From Siphonodentalium dalli (taxonomy: Eukaryota; Mollusca; Scaphopoda; Gadilida; Siphonodentaliidae): a stretch of DNA of 64,000 nt. The stretch is from positions 282,153,426 through 282,217,425 of the forward strand of contig CP136063.1 in the NCBI GenBank assembly GCA_032622095.1, read 5' to 3'. Position 1 is the stretch's first letter. Every line of letters starts with the position of its first letter. The translations under genes and the position numbers were made by a program. The notes under the pieces were generated by a model, which worked only from the letters and a program-made list of their open reading frames with translations, was not told the DNA's origin and made no database searches. Shown piece by piece: positions 11,800 through 23,868 of this stretch.

Positions 11800-13164
11800 T
11801 GGGCTCATGGGTCCAATCTAATTATTTTCTGGTATGGGATATATAAAGATGGTGGTTTTATGATGTCAAATCCACAGGGCGTTTCAAATATAAAGTCAGA
11901 GTTCCAGACTTAGGGCCATTTTATATGTCGCGCCAAACATAGGTATGCTATCTTCGCTTGGCTCGAAATTGACGCGTATCTGGCAAATATTACGTGTGTT
12001 TGATTTATACTTCGAGCCAGTTGGCAGATGCTATAATTGAACAATTTTAGCATTTCTTATACAAAAAGCCTTCTGCTATTATCGTAATCAATGCTCTGAA
12101 AATTCACTATAAATTGGCCCTGGTTGTTTCTTTATACTTTAGTACTTCTGCAGTGCATGAATCTCGGAAATTTTCGTTTATTTCAAAATCAGGATCTTGT
12201 CATTCATCTCCCTTGAACCTTCATATATATAACTCTGCAATATATTGATTCTTAAATTTCGTGAAACGTACTTTGTCAGTCAATACATGCATGTCCCGTA
12301 GTACGGTACTTTTGCCTTCAATGTATATTGACAACGGCCAAGAGTCTGCGGTCCGACGCTGTTTTATATGACATATTTTTTGTTAACTTCGTTAAAAATC
12401 ATGGCTGCCAGCAGCCATCTTGAAATTTGAATCCATCGGCATACCCTGCAGTCCGAATTTATCGAAGAATTGTTTCGAACATTAATAGGCATGTTTAGAG
12501 TCACCTCTAGATGGGAGCTATCAAATTTGAATGATTTTCGATGCAAAGCATTGCCACCGACAGCCATCATGCGGCTATCTTGGATTCTTTGCATGACTAA
12601 ATTCTTTACCATACCCTACAAGCCACATCCCTCATCCCATTGTCACTAAATACTTCATATGGACCACTAGATGGGAGCCATCAAATATTTCCAAATTTCA
12701 TTAAAAAACATGGGCTCTAGCGGCCATCTTGGTTTTCACATTTGAATCCATCAGCACTCCCTGCAGCTGACATTTATTTGAGAAATGTTTTTAAAATTTA
12801 CGTTTACTCCTTTGGCACACCCTCCAAACCACATCTCTCATCTGATCTCACCAAACTTTATATCGTTTAGATGACCACTAGGTTTTCAAATATTTCCGAA
12901 TTTTGTTTTTAAAAAAACATGGCCAATGTTGACATCTAGTAAAACATAGACATTCTAACATTTCACATTCTTTATCGCTCCATTAACTGTAACATTTGGT
13001 TTAGGTTCCCAGATAGTGAAGATGATGATGCGCACCCATTGGCCAACTCGATTATGCATGGTGTCATCTGCCAAATTGGAGATTAAGATTAAACCAATAA
13101 AGAAAAAGAAACTAAAAATTATTTATTTGGTCATAAAAATACTTGCCAGAGAAAATGAGGCCTA
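11800..13164. repeat. Non-genic; fragments of a dispersed GCCATCTTG repeat
   Basis: From about 12,400 to 12,960 there are three diverged units with CATGGCTGCCAGCAGCCATCT-like segments, AATCCATCGGCA and CCTCTAGATGGGAGC. These match the family at 14,370, 56,750 and 61,137. No gene is seen. Confidence 0.5.
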
Positions 13165-13264
13165 AGCAGAATGAGGTCCCCAGAAGGTGAATTTAGTGAT
13201 GCTAGAATCTGCTTTGTGGGTTTAAATAGCGTCACAAAATTCACCTTCAGTGGACCTCATTCTG
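13165..13264. repeat. AGAATGAGGTCCCC foldback
   Basis: Copy of the foldback family with arms GCAGAATGAGGTCCCCAGAA and complement, and a loop with GATGCTAGAATC. Confidence 0.75.
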
Positions 13265-13445
13265 CAAATATCTGGCACCATATTTCAGGCCTGCAAACAA
13301 GTCAGTATCTTTCAGGTTGACCTCACATTCCAAACATCAGCCATGTTATTAGTAGGAATTTGCCTAAGCTGATAAATTGACTCGGCAAGAAATTTTAACT
13401 GTGTTAGCCTAGGATGTGCATACTGTCGTGTGCCAAACATAAGTG

Positions 13446-13680
13446 CAGGGCGGAATCTAAGTATAGGGTAGAATATTAAGTACAGGGCGGAATCTAAGTA
13501 CAGGGTGGAATATAAGTACAGTGTAGAATATAAGTACAGGGTGGAATATAAGTACAGGGCAGATTATAAGTATAGGGCAGAATATAAGTACAGGGTGGAA
13601 TAATAGTACAGGGCAGAATATAAGTACAGGGTGGAATATAAGTACTGGGTGGAATATAAGTACAGAGTGAAATATAAGAA
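13446..13680. repeat. Minisatellite, 18-bp unit
   Basis: About 13 copies of an 18-base unit AGTACAGGGTGGAATATA with substitutions. The unit length is a multiple of three, which keeps a minus-strand frame open. Confidence 0.85.
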
Positions 13681-13778
13681 CAGCGTGGACATTTCTGGGA
13701 AAAAGAAGTTCATGGTGGTACAGTTGTGTGTTTAAAATAGAGTCAGTACAAATGAATATTTTTACTGACAATTTGCGT

Positions 13779-13985
13779 TTGAGTGGTGTCACGCACATCA
13801 ACGAACCAATCGAATGGGTGGTGTCACGCACATCAACGAACCAATCGAATGGGTGGTGTCACGCACATCAACGAACCAATCGAATGGGTGGTGTCACGCA
13901 CATCAACGAACCAATCGAATGGGTGGTGTCACGCACATCAACGAACCAATCGAGTGGTGTCACGCACATCAACGAACCAATCAAA
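13779..13985. repeat. Minisatellite, 35-bp unit
   Basis: About six copies of a 35-base unit containing GGTGGTGTCACGCACATCAA and CGAACCAATCGAATG. The last copy is shortened. The unit is open in all three forward frames. Confidence 0.9.
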
Positions 13986-14339
13986 TGGAGCGGCAGAGTC
14001 TTGCATATTTTTTCAGCCTTTCTTTTACGCCCACCACCACTTTCTCTGAATTTCTTTGTACTCCCACTTCCCTCTATATACTAGTAGTCTCACTCCCATC
14101 AAGTCCTCTCTTATTACTATCCAGAGTTCGCCTTGCTAGACTTTTATCACACTGAGCAGGTAACATTTCACGTACAGCTTTGGATATAAACCCTTCAATA
14201 GGCTGAGGACTAACATTTTTGTTTCTTCTCGCGTCCCATACTTTTGAAGCTGATGATAATGTACTGTCATACTCAATTTTATATTTTGAACAAAGACTGC
14301 ATAACCTTTGCTTGTCAGCTATTGAATATTTGTCCTGTT

Positions 14340-15215
14340 TTTTTTTTTATCTCAACTTTACTTTATAAAGTTTGAGCTATTGCCATGGGTTGGTCGTCCG
14401 TGAGTGGGTGAATGCGTGTATGCGTCTGTCAGCAATTTCCATTGGCACATCCTACAGGCCACACGCCTCATTTGATCGTCACCAAACTTCATATGGATCT
14501 TCGGGGTGTCCTCTATTGGGAGCTTACCATTTTTTCCAAATTATGTTTTCGATGAAAAACATGGGCGCCAGCAGCCATCTCTTTGTGTCACTAAATCATT
14601 TGGCACACCCTACAGGCCACATCACTCATCCGATCATCACCCTACATCACCCTACACCCTACACCCTACAGGCCACATCACTCATCCGATCATCACCCTA
14701 CATCACCCTACATCACCCTACACCCTACAGGCCACATCACTCATCCGATCATCACCCACCCTACAGGCCACATCACTCATCCGATCATCACCAAACTTCA
14801 TATGGATCCTTGGCACACCCTACAGGCCACATCACTCATCCGATCATCACCAAACTTCATATGGATCCTTGGGGGTGACCTCTCGATTGGAGCTTACCAA
14901 TTTTTCCAAATTCTGTTAAAAAACATGGGTGCCAGTGGCCATCTTGGATTTTACACTTTGTATGACTTCACCTTTCAACTTTCCACATTCCTAATCACTC
15001 CATTGACTGTAACACATGAAATTATTTTCTTTCCAAGTTGAGCTACAGTGTCATTGACACTTTCATTCTTAACTTTGTTAAAAATCATGGCTGCCATTGG
15101 TTGTTTAGTATTACATAGACATACCAACTTTCTGCATTCCCTATCGCTCCATTAACTGTAACATTTGACAATAGCCCCTCTCCAAGTTGGGCTTCAGTGT
15201 CATTTTGGAAAACAA
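14340..15215. repeat. Dispersed GCCATCTTGG repeat with internal tandem copies
   Basis: Begins with CTCAACTTTACTTTATAAAG...TTTGAGCTATTGCCATGG, then several units with CTACAGGCCACA...CTCATCCGATCATCACC and AACATGG-GCCAGCAGCCATCT. Between 14,600 and 14,870 the unit CACCCTACAGGCCACATCAC is tandemly expanded. A non-coding mollusc-type repeat. Confidence 0.7.
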
Positions 15216-15290
15216 GGTAGAAAATGTTGGTGATTCCCTCTATCAAACTCTGCCACGGTCATAAAATCTAATTATATATATAATTATACA

Positions 15291-15485
15291 TACAGTAATG
15301 CTCTAAGTAATCGACTCCTTAACCACAGCAGAATTATGGGTAATTTTTCAGGATTTAGTCGGAAATATGGCTTGTTGCGAGAGCTTTCAGATGAATGGCA
15401 ACAAGCCATATTTTCGACTAAATCCTGAAAAATTACCCATAATTCTGCTGTGGTTAAGGAGTCGATTACTTAGAGCATTACTGTA
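15291..15485. mobile_element. Foldback MITE (TACAGTAATGC ends)
   Basis: About 195 bases, with arms TACAGTAATGCTCTAAGTAA and complement and a short loop near 15,385. Same family as 5,370-5,584. Confidence 0.8.
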
Positions 15486-15730
15486 TATGTATATCTATTA
15501 CAATGATGGAAATGAGGAGCCATCTGTATGCTTGTGATGACGGATCAGTCATGTTTAAGTGCTAACTTTTTTGATTAAGGGATATACAAAATGTCTTATA
15601 TTGTATTAATATACCAAACGGAAATCATGATCATTTTAATGTTATTATCATCCAAACTGACAATCAATACACCCAAAATGTTCTGAGCATTAAATCATGA
15701 ATATACCTAAAAGTAATCACACCTGCATTG

Positions 15731-15759
15731 CCCCCCCCCCCCATCCCCCCCCCCCCAAA
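15731..15759. repeat. C homopolymer tract
   Basis: Two C-runs separated by AT; a likely length-variable and error-prone site. Confidence 0.8.
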
Positions 15760-15965
15760 AAAGTATCACAAAGGCGCCTGCCAACAGATGTTCCATTGTG
15801 TTATCAGGTTGCAGTCCGCCTTATAATTGAATGAATGCAAGGTTACCTTGTCTGCATAATTGTTTATTGCTGGGAAAATGGAATCGTCACTGTCTGCCCG
15901 GAAGTGCAACATCGTATATTTTTTTACAACAACAACATCGTACATTTTTATGTTTACCCATACCA

Positions 15966-16510
15966 TAGTATGGTAAACATAGTGTCGTTGTCCGGATTGA
16001 CCACTCGTCGTTAGTCCGTCTGTCTGTCTTGTCTGTCTGTCTGTCTGTAGACACTTTACGCATGGTGCGATAACTCGAACATTTTATATCTGATCGGAAC
16101 CAAATTTTGTATATGAATTTGTCAGCACCAAATACAGATCGAGTTCGAATATGGGTTCGATCCGAGTTTTTTTCACGGAGTTATGGCCCTTTTTCGACTT
16201 AGAATTCATGCATGCTACCATAACTCAAAAAAAATTTATCTGATCAGAATCAAATTTGGTATGCAAGTTTCTCGGACCAAAATACAGATCGAGTTCGAAT
16301 ATGGGTTTGATCCGATATTTTTCAATGGAGTTATGGCCCTTTGACATATAATTTCTGCATATTTTGATAAATCAACCATTTTTCAACTGATAAGAACCAA
16401 ATTTGGTATGCGAGTTTCTCAACTCAAAATACATATCGAGATTGAATATGGGTTAGATCCAACATTTTATACCAGAGTTATGGCCCTTTTTCAACTAAGA
16501 ATTGAACAGA
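15966..16510. repeat. Dispersed repeat, about 155-bp unit x3
   Basis: Opens with TGTCTGTCTGTC runs, then three diverged units with CTGATCGGAACCAAATTTTGT, CAGATCGAGTTCGAATATGG and GGAGTTATGGCCCTTTTTC. Related sequence occurs at 55,905-56,640. Non-coding. Confidence 0.75.
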
Positions 16511-17214
16511 TAACCATAGCAGTCAACAACAAATTGATTACCAGCACCAGCAGTAAAACTTTAGCTCTGTAAGAGACAAGCAGTATCTGAGTTATTGATA
16601 ATTAGAGTTATTTTTAGACATTAGTGTGAGGAGAAATCAGCTATGTTTTTAGGGACAGGACACACACAGGCTTACAGGCAGTAGCTCTATCTAATTAATT
16701 TGCACTCTTACTCTGGTTATCATAAACTCTCTTAACCCAAGTATCCCATGTCCTGGCCACCTTTCACATTTAACCCAAGGCTGTGGTGGTTTAGTTGTAC
16801 CAGTGTATTCTCTTATATAAATGCTAGTGACCCATAAATTCAAATAATTTGTGTTATGTACATTTGTCTATAATAGTACATAAGAGTATACTCTATAATT
16901 CAACACCAAAACTCTCATTTATGATTCCAATCATAGTAATTTACTATCGCCAAGGGATGGGTTAACATCTGCCGATCGTGATCGGCCTCTCGTTTAATTG
17001 TCCTTTTAAGAAAACAAACATGTTTTCATGCTTTGAGAACTGATATTCTGCTGTTTTATATTCACCGGGCAGCCGTTTTGTAAATATCGAGCCATTAATT
17101 TTCCAAAAAAACGTGCAGACCCTTTTAAGCATCATGCAGGGTGGATTTTTGTCATAAAATTATTGTATTGCTTGTATACAACCTTCACACCTAATTGGTA
17201 TTACCAGGCCTTCA

Positions 17215-17400
17215 ACCCTTTCTTTACTAAATACTCTTCGATGAGTACATGTAGTTCCACTAGGAAATGTTTCAGATAATAAGTTTAACAAATGACCATT
17301 TGTTGAACTTATTATTGGAACATTTCCCACCCATGAATAGGAATCCTTCAGCATTTGTACTTTCTGTTCATTTGTCTGTCGTCTGCTCATTATTCAGGAT
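17215..17400. repeat. Palindromic repeat near AACCCTTTCTTTACT
   Basis: Inverted core AATAAGTTTAACAAATG...CATTTGTTGAACTTATTATT, related in the opposite orientation to 6,604-6,790. It lies directly left of a foldback MITE. Confidence 0.5.
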
Positions 17401-17406
17401 CACCTT

Positions 17407-17559
17407 TACAGTAATTCCCTAATTAATTGACTGCTTAACCACAGCAGAATTATGGGTAACTTTTCAGGATTTAGTCGGAAATATGGCTTGTTGCCATCCG
17501 ATGAATGGCAACAAGCCATATTTCCGACTAAATCCTGGAAAGTTACCCATAATTCTGCA
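17407..17559. mobile_element. Foldback MITE (TACAGTAAT ends), right arm truncated
   Basis: Left arm from TACAGTAATTCCCTAATTAA through GGCTTGTTGCCAT is complete. The right arm stops at TAATTCTGC, so the terminal about 35 bases are lost. Confidence 0.75.
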
Positions 17560-17627
17560 TGTTGACCTTTTTCTTGCATTTGGCATTCCATGGAGATAAA
17601 TCAGTATTTAATGTATTTCTCTTTCAG

Positions 17628-17707
17628 TCGCCATGGGAGGAGATCATTAGCCGGGCTTGGATCCCCGTCTCTTCCTCTCCGATGCTCTTCTCCTCAGAAT
17701 ATCAGTG
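17628..17707 (+). CDS. Candidate 80-nt host exon
   Basis: Preceded by a pyrimidine-rich acceptor (TATTTCTCTTTCAG) and followed by a consensus donor (GTAAGT). The 80 bases are markedly GC-richer than the flanks and open in two frames; one reads as an Arg/Ser/Leu/Pro-rich segment with RRSLAGLGSPSLPL. A TTAA foldback begins only 21 bases past the donor. No family recognised. Confidence 0.45.
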
Positions 17708-17728
17708 GTAAGTCCATTCTTGGCTTTC

Positions 17729-18216
17729 TTAAAGGTACTCAATCCGATAAAACTCCTCTCAATTACTATTTCAATGGCTTCGGGGGTCAAAAATATTTGA
17801 TTCGAGTCGAGGAAGTCACCCATCAAAGCTCAGATTTGTTAGATATCGATTTTAGAAATCTATTATTTTTCATTATCGGGAATACTTTCTGGCCCAGAAC
17901 TCAGTCAAAATTGCGTTATTATTACCACTTGATTTTAGAGTTACCCATCCTTGTCTGTTTGAGCAGTGTTTTGGTGTACACATCTCGAGCAGGATACGAA
18001 ATTGAAGGCAATTATTAGTACTCATCTCGAGAACATAACAAATTTCAAAAATCAATATCTAATAGATCTGAGCTTTGTTTGATGGGTTCCTCGACTCGCA
18101 TCAAATATTTTTTACCCCCAAAGCCAAAGAAATAGTAATATAGGACCCTCTGATCGGATTGTTGTTGTTGGAATCTGTTGAGATGGGGACCCTCTGTTCG
18201 GATTGAGTACCTTTAA
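17729..18216. mobile_element. TTAA foldback, GGTACTCAATCCGAT ends, diverged
   Basis: Ends TTAAAGGTACTCAATCCGAT and TCGGATTGAGTACCTTTAA are inverted and flanked by TTAA. Same family as 11,416-11,799, but longer and with partly duplicated right-end sequence (GGACCCTCTGATCGGATTG near 18,144). Confidence 0.75.
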
Positions 18217-18699
18217 TATGTATGCTTGCAAAACATGACTTCCTTGTACCTAACCATAGGCATATAAGCTATCTTATATAACTCAAATATTTTTTCTCAT
18301 AATTCACATCCAGTTAATCATGACAGATTCTTGACCTGTATAGATTTTGGTATTGATTGATTGGTTTTGAAAATATTAATCTACCTCTAACCATGACAGG
18401 AGGAGCACATGCTATCAGACATGTTATGTTTTGAAAATAGCAATCCGGGAGATTTTTTACGGGAGGGGCCACCTCCATTTTGCGACCGCATTTCCTGTTC
18501 ACCGACTGGTTTATTCTATATATCACCTGCAATGGGTGATCACTTGTTAACTCATTCAGTGCCGGCGATGTATATATACGTCGCCCAGAACATCTCGTTT
18601 AAAACATGCTCTACTGGGCGAAAAACTCACAATTTCATTATTGGTGTACATGTTTAAAACACTGCGGATTACAAGTCACATCTTGTGAGAATTTTCGGG

Positions 18700-19056
18700 G
18701 GGGGGGGGGGGGGGGGTTTGCGTTCTATAGGTCGCCTCACATATATAAGAGAATGCATTGGCCTAACAATTTTTTATCATTTTTTTTAAATAAATGTTTC
18801 TTACAATTTTTAGGACATAAAATGAAAGACATCCATTACCCTGCAGGGAGCCCCACACATATATAGAAGCATATAGAAGAGTGTCGTCTGCTCATGTTTG
18901 TCTGGGGCTCTGTATGGGTGAAATTATAAAATTGTTAAAGAATACAAGAACAAATTATTAAAATTGTAAAAGATTGTTAGGCCAATGCATTCTCTTATAT
19001 ATGCGAGGCGACCTATGGTCGACTCGCATATATAAGAGAATGCATTGGCACAGGGT
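18700..19056. mobile_element. MITE remnant with 70-bp palindrome
   Basis: After a G-run, half a palindrome arm (about 18,727-18,765), an AT-rich spacer with TGTCGTCTGCTC, then a complete 70-bp palindrome at 18,980-19,055. It resembles the 59,287 family but lacks clear TTAA ends. A separate TTAACTCATTCAGTGCC at 18,549 may be the left end of another remnant. Confidence 0.55.
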
Positions 19057-19184
19057 AAAAAAATTCCGACTTCCGACTGGATTTGATATGGCGGGTCACA
19101 TATAAGCCAGTGACATGTTTAAAACTCCCAGGTGACATGGACCAAAAGTGAGCAAGCCTGGATATAATGTGTCTGACATTTGAA

Positions 19185-19278
19185 TAATGAGGTCCCCAGA
19201 GGGTGAATTTAATGACGCTATCTCTGTACAGTGGCCTAGCATCACTAAGTTCACCCTCTGGGGACCTCATTCTCCTCA
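19185..19278. repeat. AGAATGAGGTCCCC foldback
   Basis: Well-preserved arms (AATGAGGTCCCCAGAGGGTG and complement) with a loop that includes GGCCTAGCATCACT. Confidence 0.75.
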
Positions 19279-19477
19279 TGGCCTCAACTGCTATGGAATA
19301 CCTACAATCAGATTGAAGTTACCCAGTTGAAGTTGGTGATGTTCACACATTAGTCTCCTTGATTATGCAATTTAACTTCTGCAAACTAGAGGATATAGAA
19401 ACTGGACAGAAGGGAAAAAGTATCTAAAAAACAATGTTAATATGAGAATATAGATACTTTCTAGAAGATGAGGCCTC

Positions 19478-19768
19478 GGCAGAATTTAGGTCCCCAGAGG
19501 GTAAATTTAGCTGTACAGATATAATCACTAAATTCACCCTCCATGGACCTCATTCTGCAAATATCAGGCAGACCATATCCAGACTTGAAAGTGAAATATC
19601 CAATTGACATTAATGCCTGTCTGTCATTTGCAGAATGAGGTCCCCAGAGGGTGAATTTAGCTGTACAGATAGAATCACTAAATTCACCCTCCATGGACCT
19701 CATTCTGCAAATATCAGGCAGACCATATCCAGACTTGAAAGTGAAATATCCAATTGACATTAATGCAC
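19478..19768. repeat. Direct duplication of a foldback plus flank
   Basis: Two copies, about 150 bases apart (from 19,478 and from about 19,629), of a foldback with the short loop AGCTGTACAGATA. Both are followed by the same flank AATATCAGGCAGACCATATC. Because the flank is duplicated as well, this is a segmental duplication rather than two insertions. Confidence 0.75.
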
Positions 19769-20092
19769 AGTTTACACACCATTATTGCAACAAGTTCAAT
19801 GAAGCTAGCACTGTGGTATACTTATTCCTAAAGGACATGTCGCCTTTGATAGGCTTTACTTATTAAGGACGCATGGTCTTTTGAGTGCTAGCCACTTAGC
19901 GAGAGTCATTTCATATCTGAAGATTGTACCTACGTCATTGGTTATTGGTCTCTGCATGTAACAATGTCCTCAGATGCACTCGTGGCATAGAAATTAAATG
20001 ATTCCGTGATTAAATTGGAACATCGTCTGGTGCGCTGGACATAGATGGTTAGGGCATGATTTCAACTTAAAATTCTGCTTTGTTTCTATATA

Positions 20093-20395
20093 ACTGTAAC
20101 CTGTGTTATAATCAGTCACAATGTATATAACTGTGTAACCTGTGTTATAATCAGTCACAATGTACATAACTGTGTAACCTGTGTTATAATCAGTCACAAT
20201 GTATATAACTGTGTAACCTGTGTTATAATCAGTCACAAAGTATATAACTGTAACCTGTGTTATAATCAGTCACAATGTATATAACTGTGTAACCTGTGTT
20301 ATAATCAGTCACAATGTATATAACTGTAACCTGTGTTATAATCAGTCACAATGTATATAACTGTGTAACCTGTGTTATAATCAGTCACAAAGTAA
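20093..20395. repeat. Minisatellite, 39-bp unit
   Basis: About eight copies of AACCTGTGTTATAATCAGTC plus ACAATGTATATAACTGTGT. Some units lack GT and are shorter. Confidence 0.9.
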
Positions 20396-20409
20396 GAAGT
20401 TTAGCACCT

Positions 20410-21083
20410 TTAACCCTTTGTCTATGGAAATGTTTCTGCCATACTGTTCTAAAAGTATTCACTGGAATGATGCATAATGTTCTATACACATTGGAATGAT
20501 GCAAAAACAGTTCTAAAAGTACACATTGGAATGATGCATAATGTTCTAAAAGTATACATTGGAACAATGCAAAAACAGTTCTAAAAGTACACATTGGAAC
20601 GATGCAAAAACAGTTCTAAAAGTACACTCTGAAATGATGCATAATGTTCTAAAAGTATACATTGGAATGATCCATTCCGTACTAAAAGTACACATTGGAA
20701 TGATGCATACCAATCTAAAAGTATACATTGGAATGATAGATACTGTTCTAAAAGTATACATTGGAATGATGCATACCGTTCTAAAAGTACACTTTGGAAT
20801 GATGCATACCATTCTAAAAGTACACATAATGCATATTGTTCTAAAAGTATGCGTTGGAACAATGCAAAAACAGTTCTAAAAGTACACATTGGAATGATTC
20901 ATACCATTCTAAAAGTACACATTGGAATGATGCATACCATTCTAAAAGTACACATTGGAATGATGCATACAGTTCTAAAAGTACACTTTGGAATGATGCA
21001 CACAGTTGTAAAAGTATACACTGGAATGATGCAAAAACAGTTCTAAAGGGATCCATAGACAATAGCTAACTATTCTGAGTAGC
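20410..21083. repeat. Minisatellite, about 33-bp unit, inside CCCTTTGTCTATGG ends
   Basis: About 18 irregular copies of TTCTAAAAGTACACATTGGA plus ATGATGCATAC. The array is bounded on the left by TTAACCCTTTGTCTATGGA and on the right by AAAGGGATCCATAGACA, which are inverted. It may therefore be a repeat array carried inside a TTAA-type MITE whose right TTAA is lost. Confidence 0.7.
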
Positions 21084-21475
21084 TTAACCCTTTACCCAAC
21101 AGAAGGGCCCTGTGCCAATGCATTCTCTTATATATGCGAGTCGACCATAGGTCGCCTCGCATATATAAGAGAATGCATTGGCTTAACACATTAAAAATTA
21201 TAAAATTGTTAAAGAATGTAAGAAAAAATGGTAAAAAGTGTTAAAAAAAGATTTTTTTTAGGCCAATGCATTCTCTTATATATGCGAGGCGACCTATGGT
21301 CGACTCGCATATATAAGAGAATGCATTGGCACAGGGCATAACTGTAACTATCACAATGTGGTCAAGGAGCCGGTTCCAATGATATCCATATTTGTATGGT
21401 TTTATTGAGACAGACCGAAGATATTTTAGGCTGTTGAACCTTTATTTGGCCGGTTTTGGCCGGTTTGTTGGGTAA
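21084..21475. mobile_element. TTAA MITE, family 1, reverse orientation
   Basis: Complementary in orientation to 3,542-3,942. Two 70-bp palindromes (21,110-21,184 and 21,260-21,337). It runs into the assembly gap just before its expected terminal TTAA. Confidence 0.85.
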
Positions 21476-21575
21476 NNNNNNNNNNNNNNNNNNNNNNNNN
21501 NNNNNNNNNNNNNNNNNNNNNNNNNNNNNNNNNNNNNNNNNNNNNNNNNNNNNNNNNNNNNNNNNNNNNNNNNNN
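21476..21575. other. Assembly gap (100 N)
   Basis: One hundred N. It lies between a MITE end and half of a foldback, both hard to assemble; the true length is unknown. Confidence 0.99.
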
Positions 21576-21588
21576 CGAGTGCTTTACG

Positions 21589-21684
21589 ATGAATGGCAAC
21601 AAGCCATATTTCCGTCTAAATGCTGAAAAGTTACCTATAATTCTGCTGTGGTTAATGAGTCGATTAATTGGAGCATTATTGTAG
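21589..21684. mobile_element. Right half of a foldback MITE
   Basis: Right arm only (GATGAATGGCAACAAGCCAT through GCATTATTGTA). The left arm is presumably in the gap. Confidence 0.65.
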
Positions 21685-21895
21685 CAATGACATACTGCAG
21701 CTAATAATAAATAAAATAAAAGCTAATAATAAATGGAAATATACATGCATATCTCTATCAGGAAGTTAGAACAAAGTGTTTCACATCATGTAACCTTTGC
21801 TCCGGATATTTGTATGCACATTTCCATTCAAAATTGTTACTTGACCTCCCCTTGAGAATAAAATTAGGGTCTGTATACGTGTACATGTATATTCA

Positions 21896-22700
21896 TATTT
21901 ATACCCCCCGCAGCGAAGTTAGGGGGGGGTATACTGGAGTCAGCTTGTCTGTCCGTCGTCCATCCGTCCGTGGACACAAATTTGTCTGGAGTTTTTCTCA
22001 TCAACCACCATGGGAACCTGTGCACCTGCGATTATGATGTCTGTCTGACTTTTTTTGGTTGAGTTATCCCCCCTTTTTCGTCTTTGAAAATTTTCGCAAC
22101 ATGTAGGAATAAAAGCTCAGACAAAATTATACATTTTTAGGTTAATTTTTTAAAATTTGGCACAGATGTTTAGTACCATGGAAACCTGTGCACCTGTGAT
22201 TATGACGTCTGTCCGACTTAGAAATGTTTTTGCAACATGCCTAATTTTGTCCGAGCTTTTATTCCTACATTTTTAGGTCAATGTTTTTTAATCTTGGCAC
22301 TGATATTTAGTACCATGGGAACCTGTGCACCTGCGATCATGATGTCTGTCCGACGTTTTTTTTGTGGAGTTATTCCCCTTTTTCGACTTAGAAATGTTTT
22401 TGCAACATGCCTAATTTTGTCCGGGCTTTTATTCCTACATTTTTCTGTCAATAGATTTAAGATTAGGGTTAGGGTTGTGCACCTGCAATGGGAACTGTTA
22501 TTTTATTATTTTAACTAAATGTTTACTGACATGTGAAACATCTTAGTATTTTAAAAACAGGGGGGTATCCTTAGTCCCATTGGGACAGTCACACCTCTAG
22601 TTATTTTAACCAAATGTTTACTGACATGTGAAGCATCTTAGTATTTTAAAAACATGGGGGGGTATCCTTAGTCACAGTCACACCTCTAGTTTATTTCGTA
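21896..22700. repeat. CCCCCCGCA...GGGGGTATAC dispersed repeat, copy 1
   Basis: Starts TATACCCCCCGCAGCGAAGT. It has repeated internal units with ACCATGGGAACCTGTGCACC and ATTATGACGTCTGTCCGAC, and ends CCCATTGGGACAGTCACACC. The tail from 22,600 is partly duplicated. Common mollusc-type non-coding repeat. Confidence 0.75.
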
Positions 22701-23033
22701 ATTATGAACATAACATTAACCGCAATATGACACAGTGAACACTGTCAAGCTGGACAATTTCACATAAATACTATGATACCCATCATGACCTCGCATATTA
22801 TGAGCTTATGCCCCGCATACTCCTGCAGCCCCTCGCATGAGTTCTCTTGTGTCAATAGTTCCTTCTTGGAAATCGCTCCAAGTGGCAAACATTTTCTTGT
22901 TTGATGCAGCTGCCTTCTTTCGCACATATTGTCGCACGTTCGATCTTGCATCATCGTCGCTTGAAATGGCACATGGTTTGCTTCATTGTGAAGAAATATG
23001 GACAGCTCATAGAGCATTAATTGTAGTTCCATT

Positions 23034-23826
23034 TATTATACCCCCCGCAACGAAGTTAGGGGGGGGGTATACTGGAGTCGGCTTGTCCGTCCGTCCGTCG
23101 GCGTCGGCGTCGTCCGTCCGTGGACACATATTTGTCCGGAGTTTTTTCTCAGTCGTTTTTTGATCAATTTCCGTGAAACTTGGCACAGACATCAACCACC
23201 ATGGGAACCTGTGCACCTGCGATTATGACGTCTGTTGGACTTTTTTTAGTGGAGTTATCCCCCCTTTTTCGACTTAGAAAATTTTCACAACATGTATACT
23301 TTTGTCCGAGCTTTTATTCCTACATTTTTCAGTCAATTTTTTTAAAACGTGGCACAGATATTTAGTACCATGGGAACTTGTGCACTTGCGATTATGACGT
23401 CTGTCCGACATTTTTTGGTGGAGTTATCCCCCTTTTTTTATTTAGAAACTTTTTTTGCAACATTCATAATTTTGTCCGAGCTTTTATTCCTACATTTTTC
23501 GGTCAATGTTTTTTAATCTTGGCACTGATATTTAGTACCATGGGAACCTGTGCACCTGCGATTATGACGTCTGTCCGACATTTTTTGGTGGAGTTATTCC
23601 CCTTTTACAACTTAGAATTTTTTTCGCAACATACATAATTTTGTCCAAGCTTTTATTCCTACATTTTTCGGTCAATAGGTTTAAGATTAGGGTTATGGTT
23701 GTACACCTGCAATGGGAACTGTTATTTTATTATTTTAACTAAATGTTTACTGACATGTGAAACATCTTAGTATTTTAAAAACAGGGGGGTATCCTTAGTC
23801 CCATTGGGACAGTCACACCTCTAGTT
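23034..23826. repeat. CCCCCCGCA...GGGGGTATAC dispersed repeat, copy 2
   Basis: Same element as at 21,896, with a longer GTCCGTCCGTCGGCGTCGGC segment and four internal units. The 330 bases between the two copies (22,700-23,030) hold no gene that I recognise. Confidence 0.75.
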
Positions 23827-23868
23827 TATAGTTGATATCAACTGAAAACATTGGTAGCAAAGCTCACC

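Noticed and set aside
13728-14155. Three overlapping forward ORFs with repeated NEPIEW-type text
   Set aside because: Artefact of the 35-bp minisatellite, which is open in three frames.
14372-14919. 168- and 137-codon ORFs rich in His/Ser/Pro
   Set aside because: Translations of a tandemly expanded non-coding dispersed repeat.
18700-18718. G-run and similar G/C runs at 15,731 and 29,461 as functional quadruplex sites
   Set aside because: Uninterrupted homopolymers are more simply explained as slippage or assembly features.
20440-21050. Regularly spaced repeats that could suggest a CRISPR array
   Set aside because: Whole units repeat without unique spacers, unit length drifts, and the context is animal DNA.
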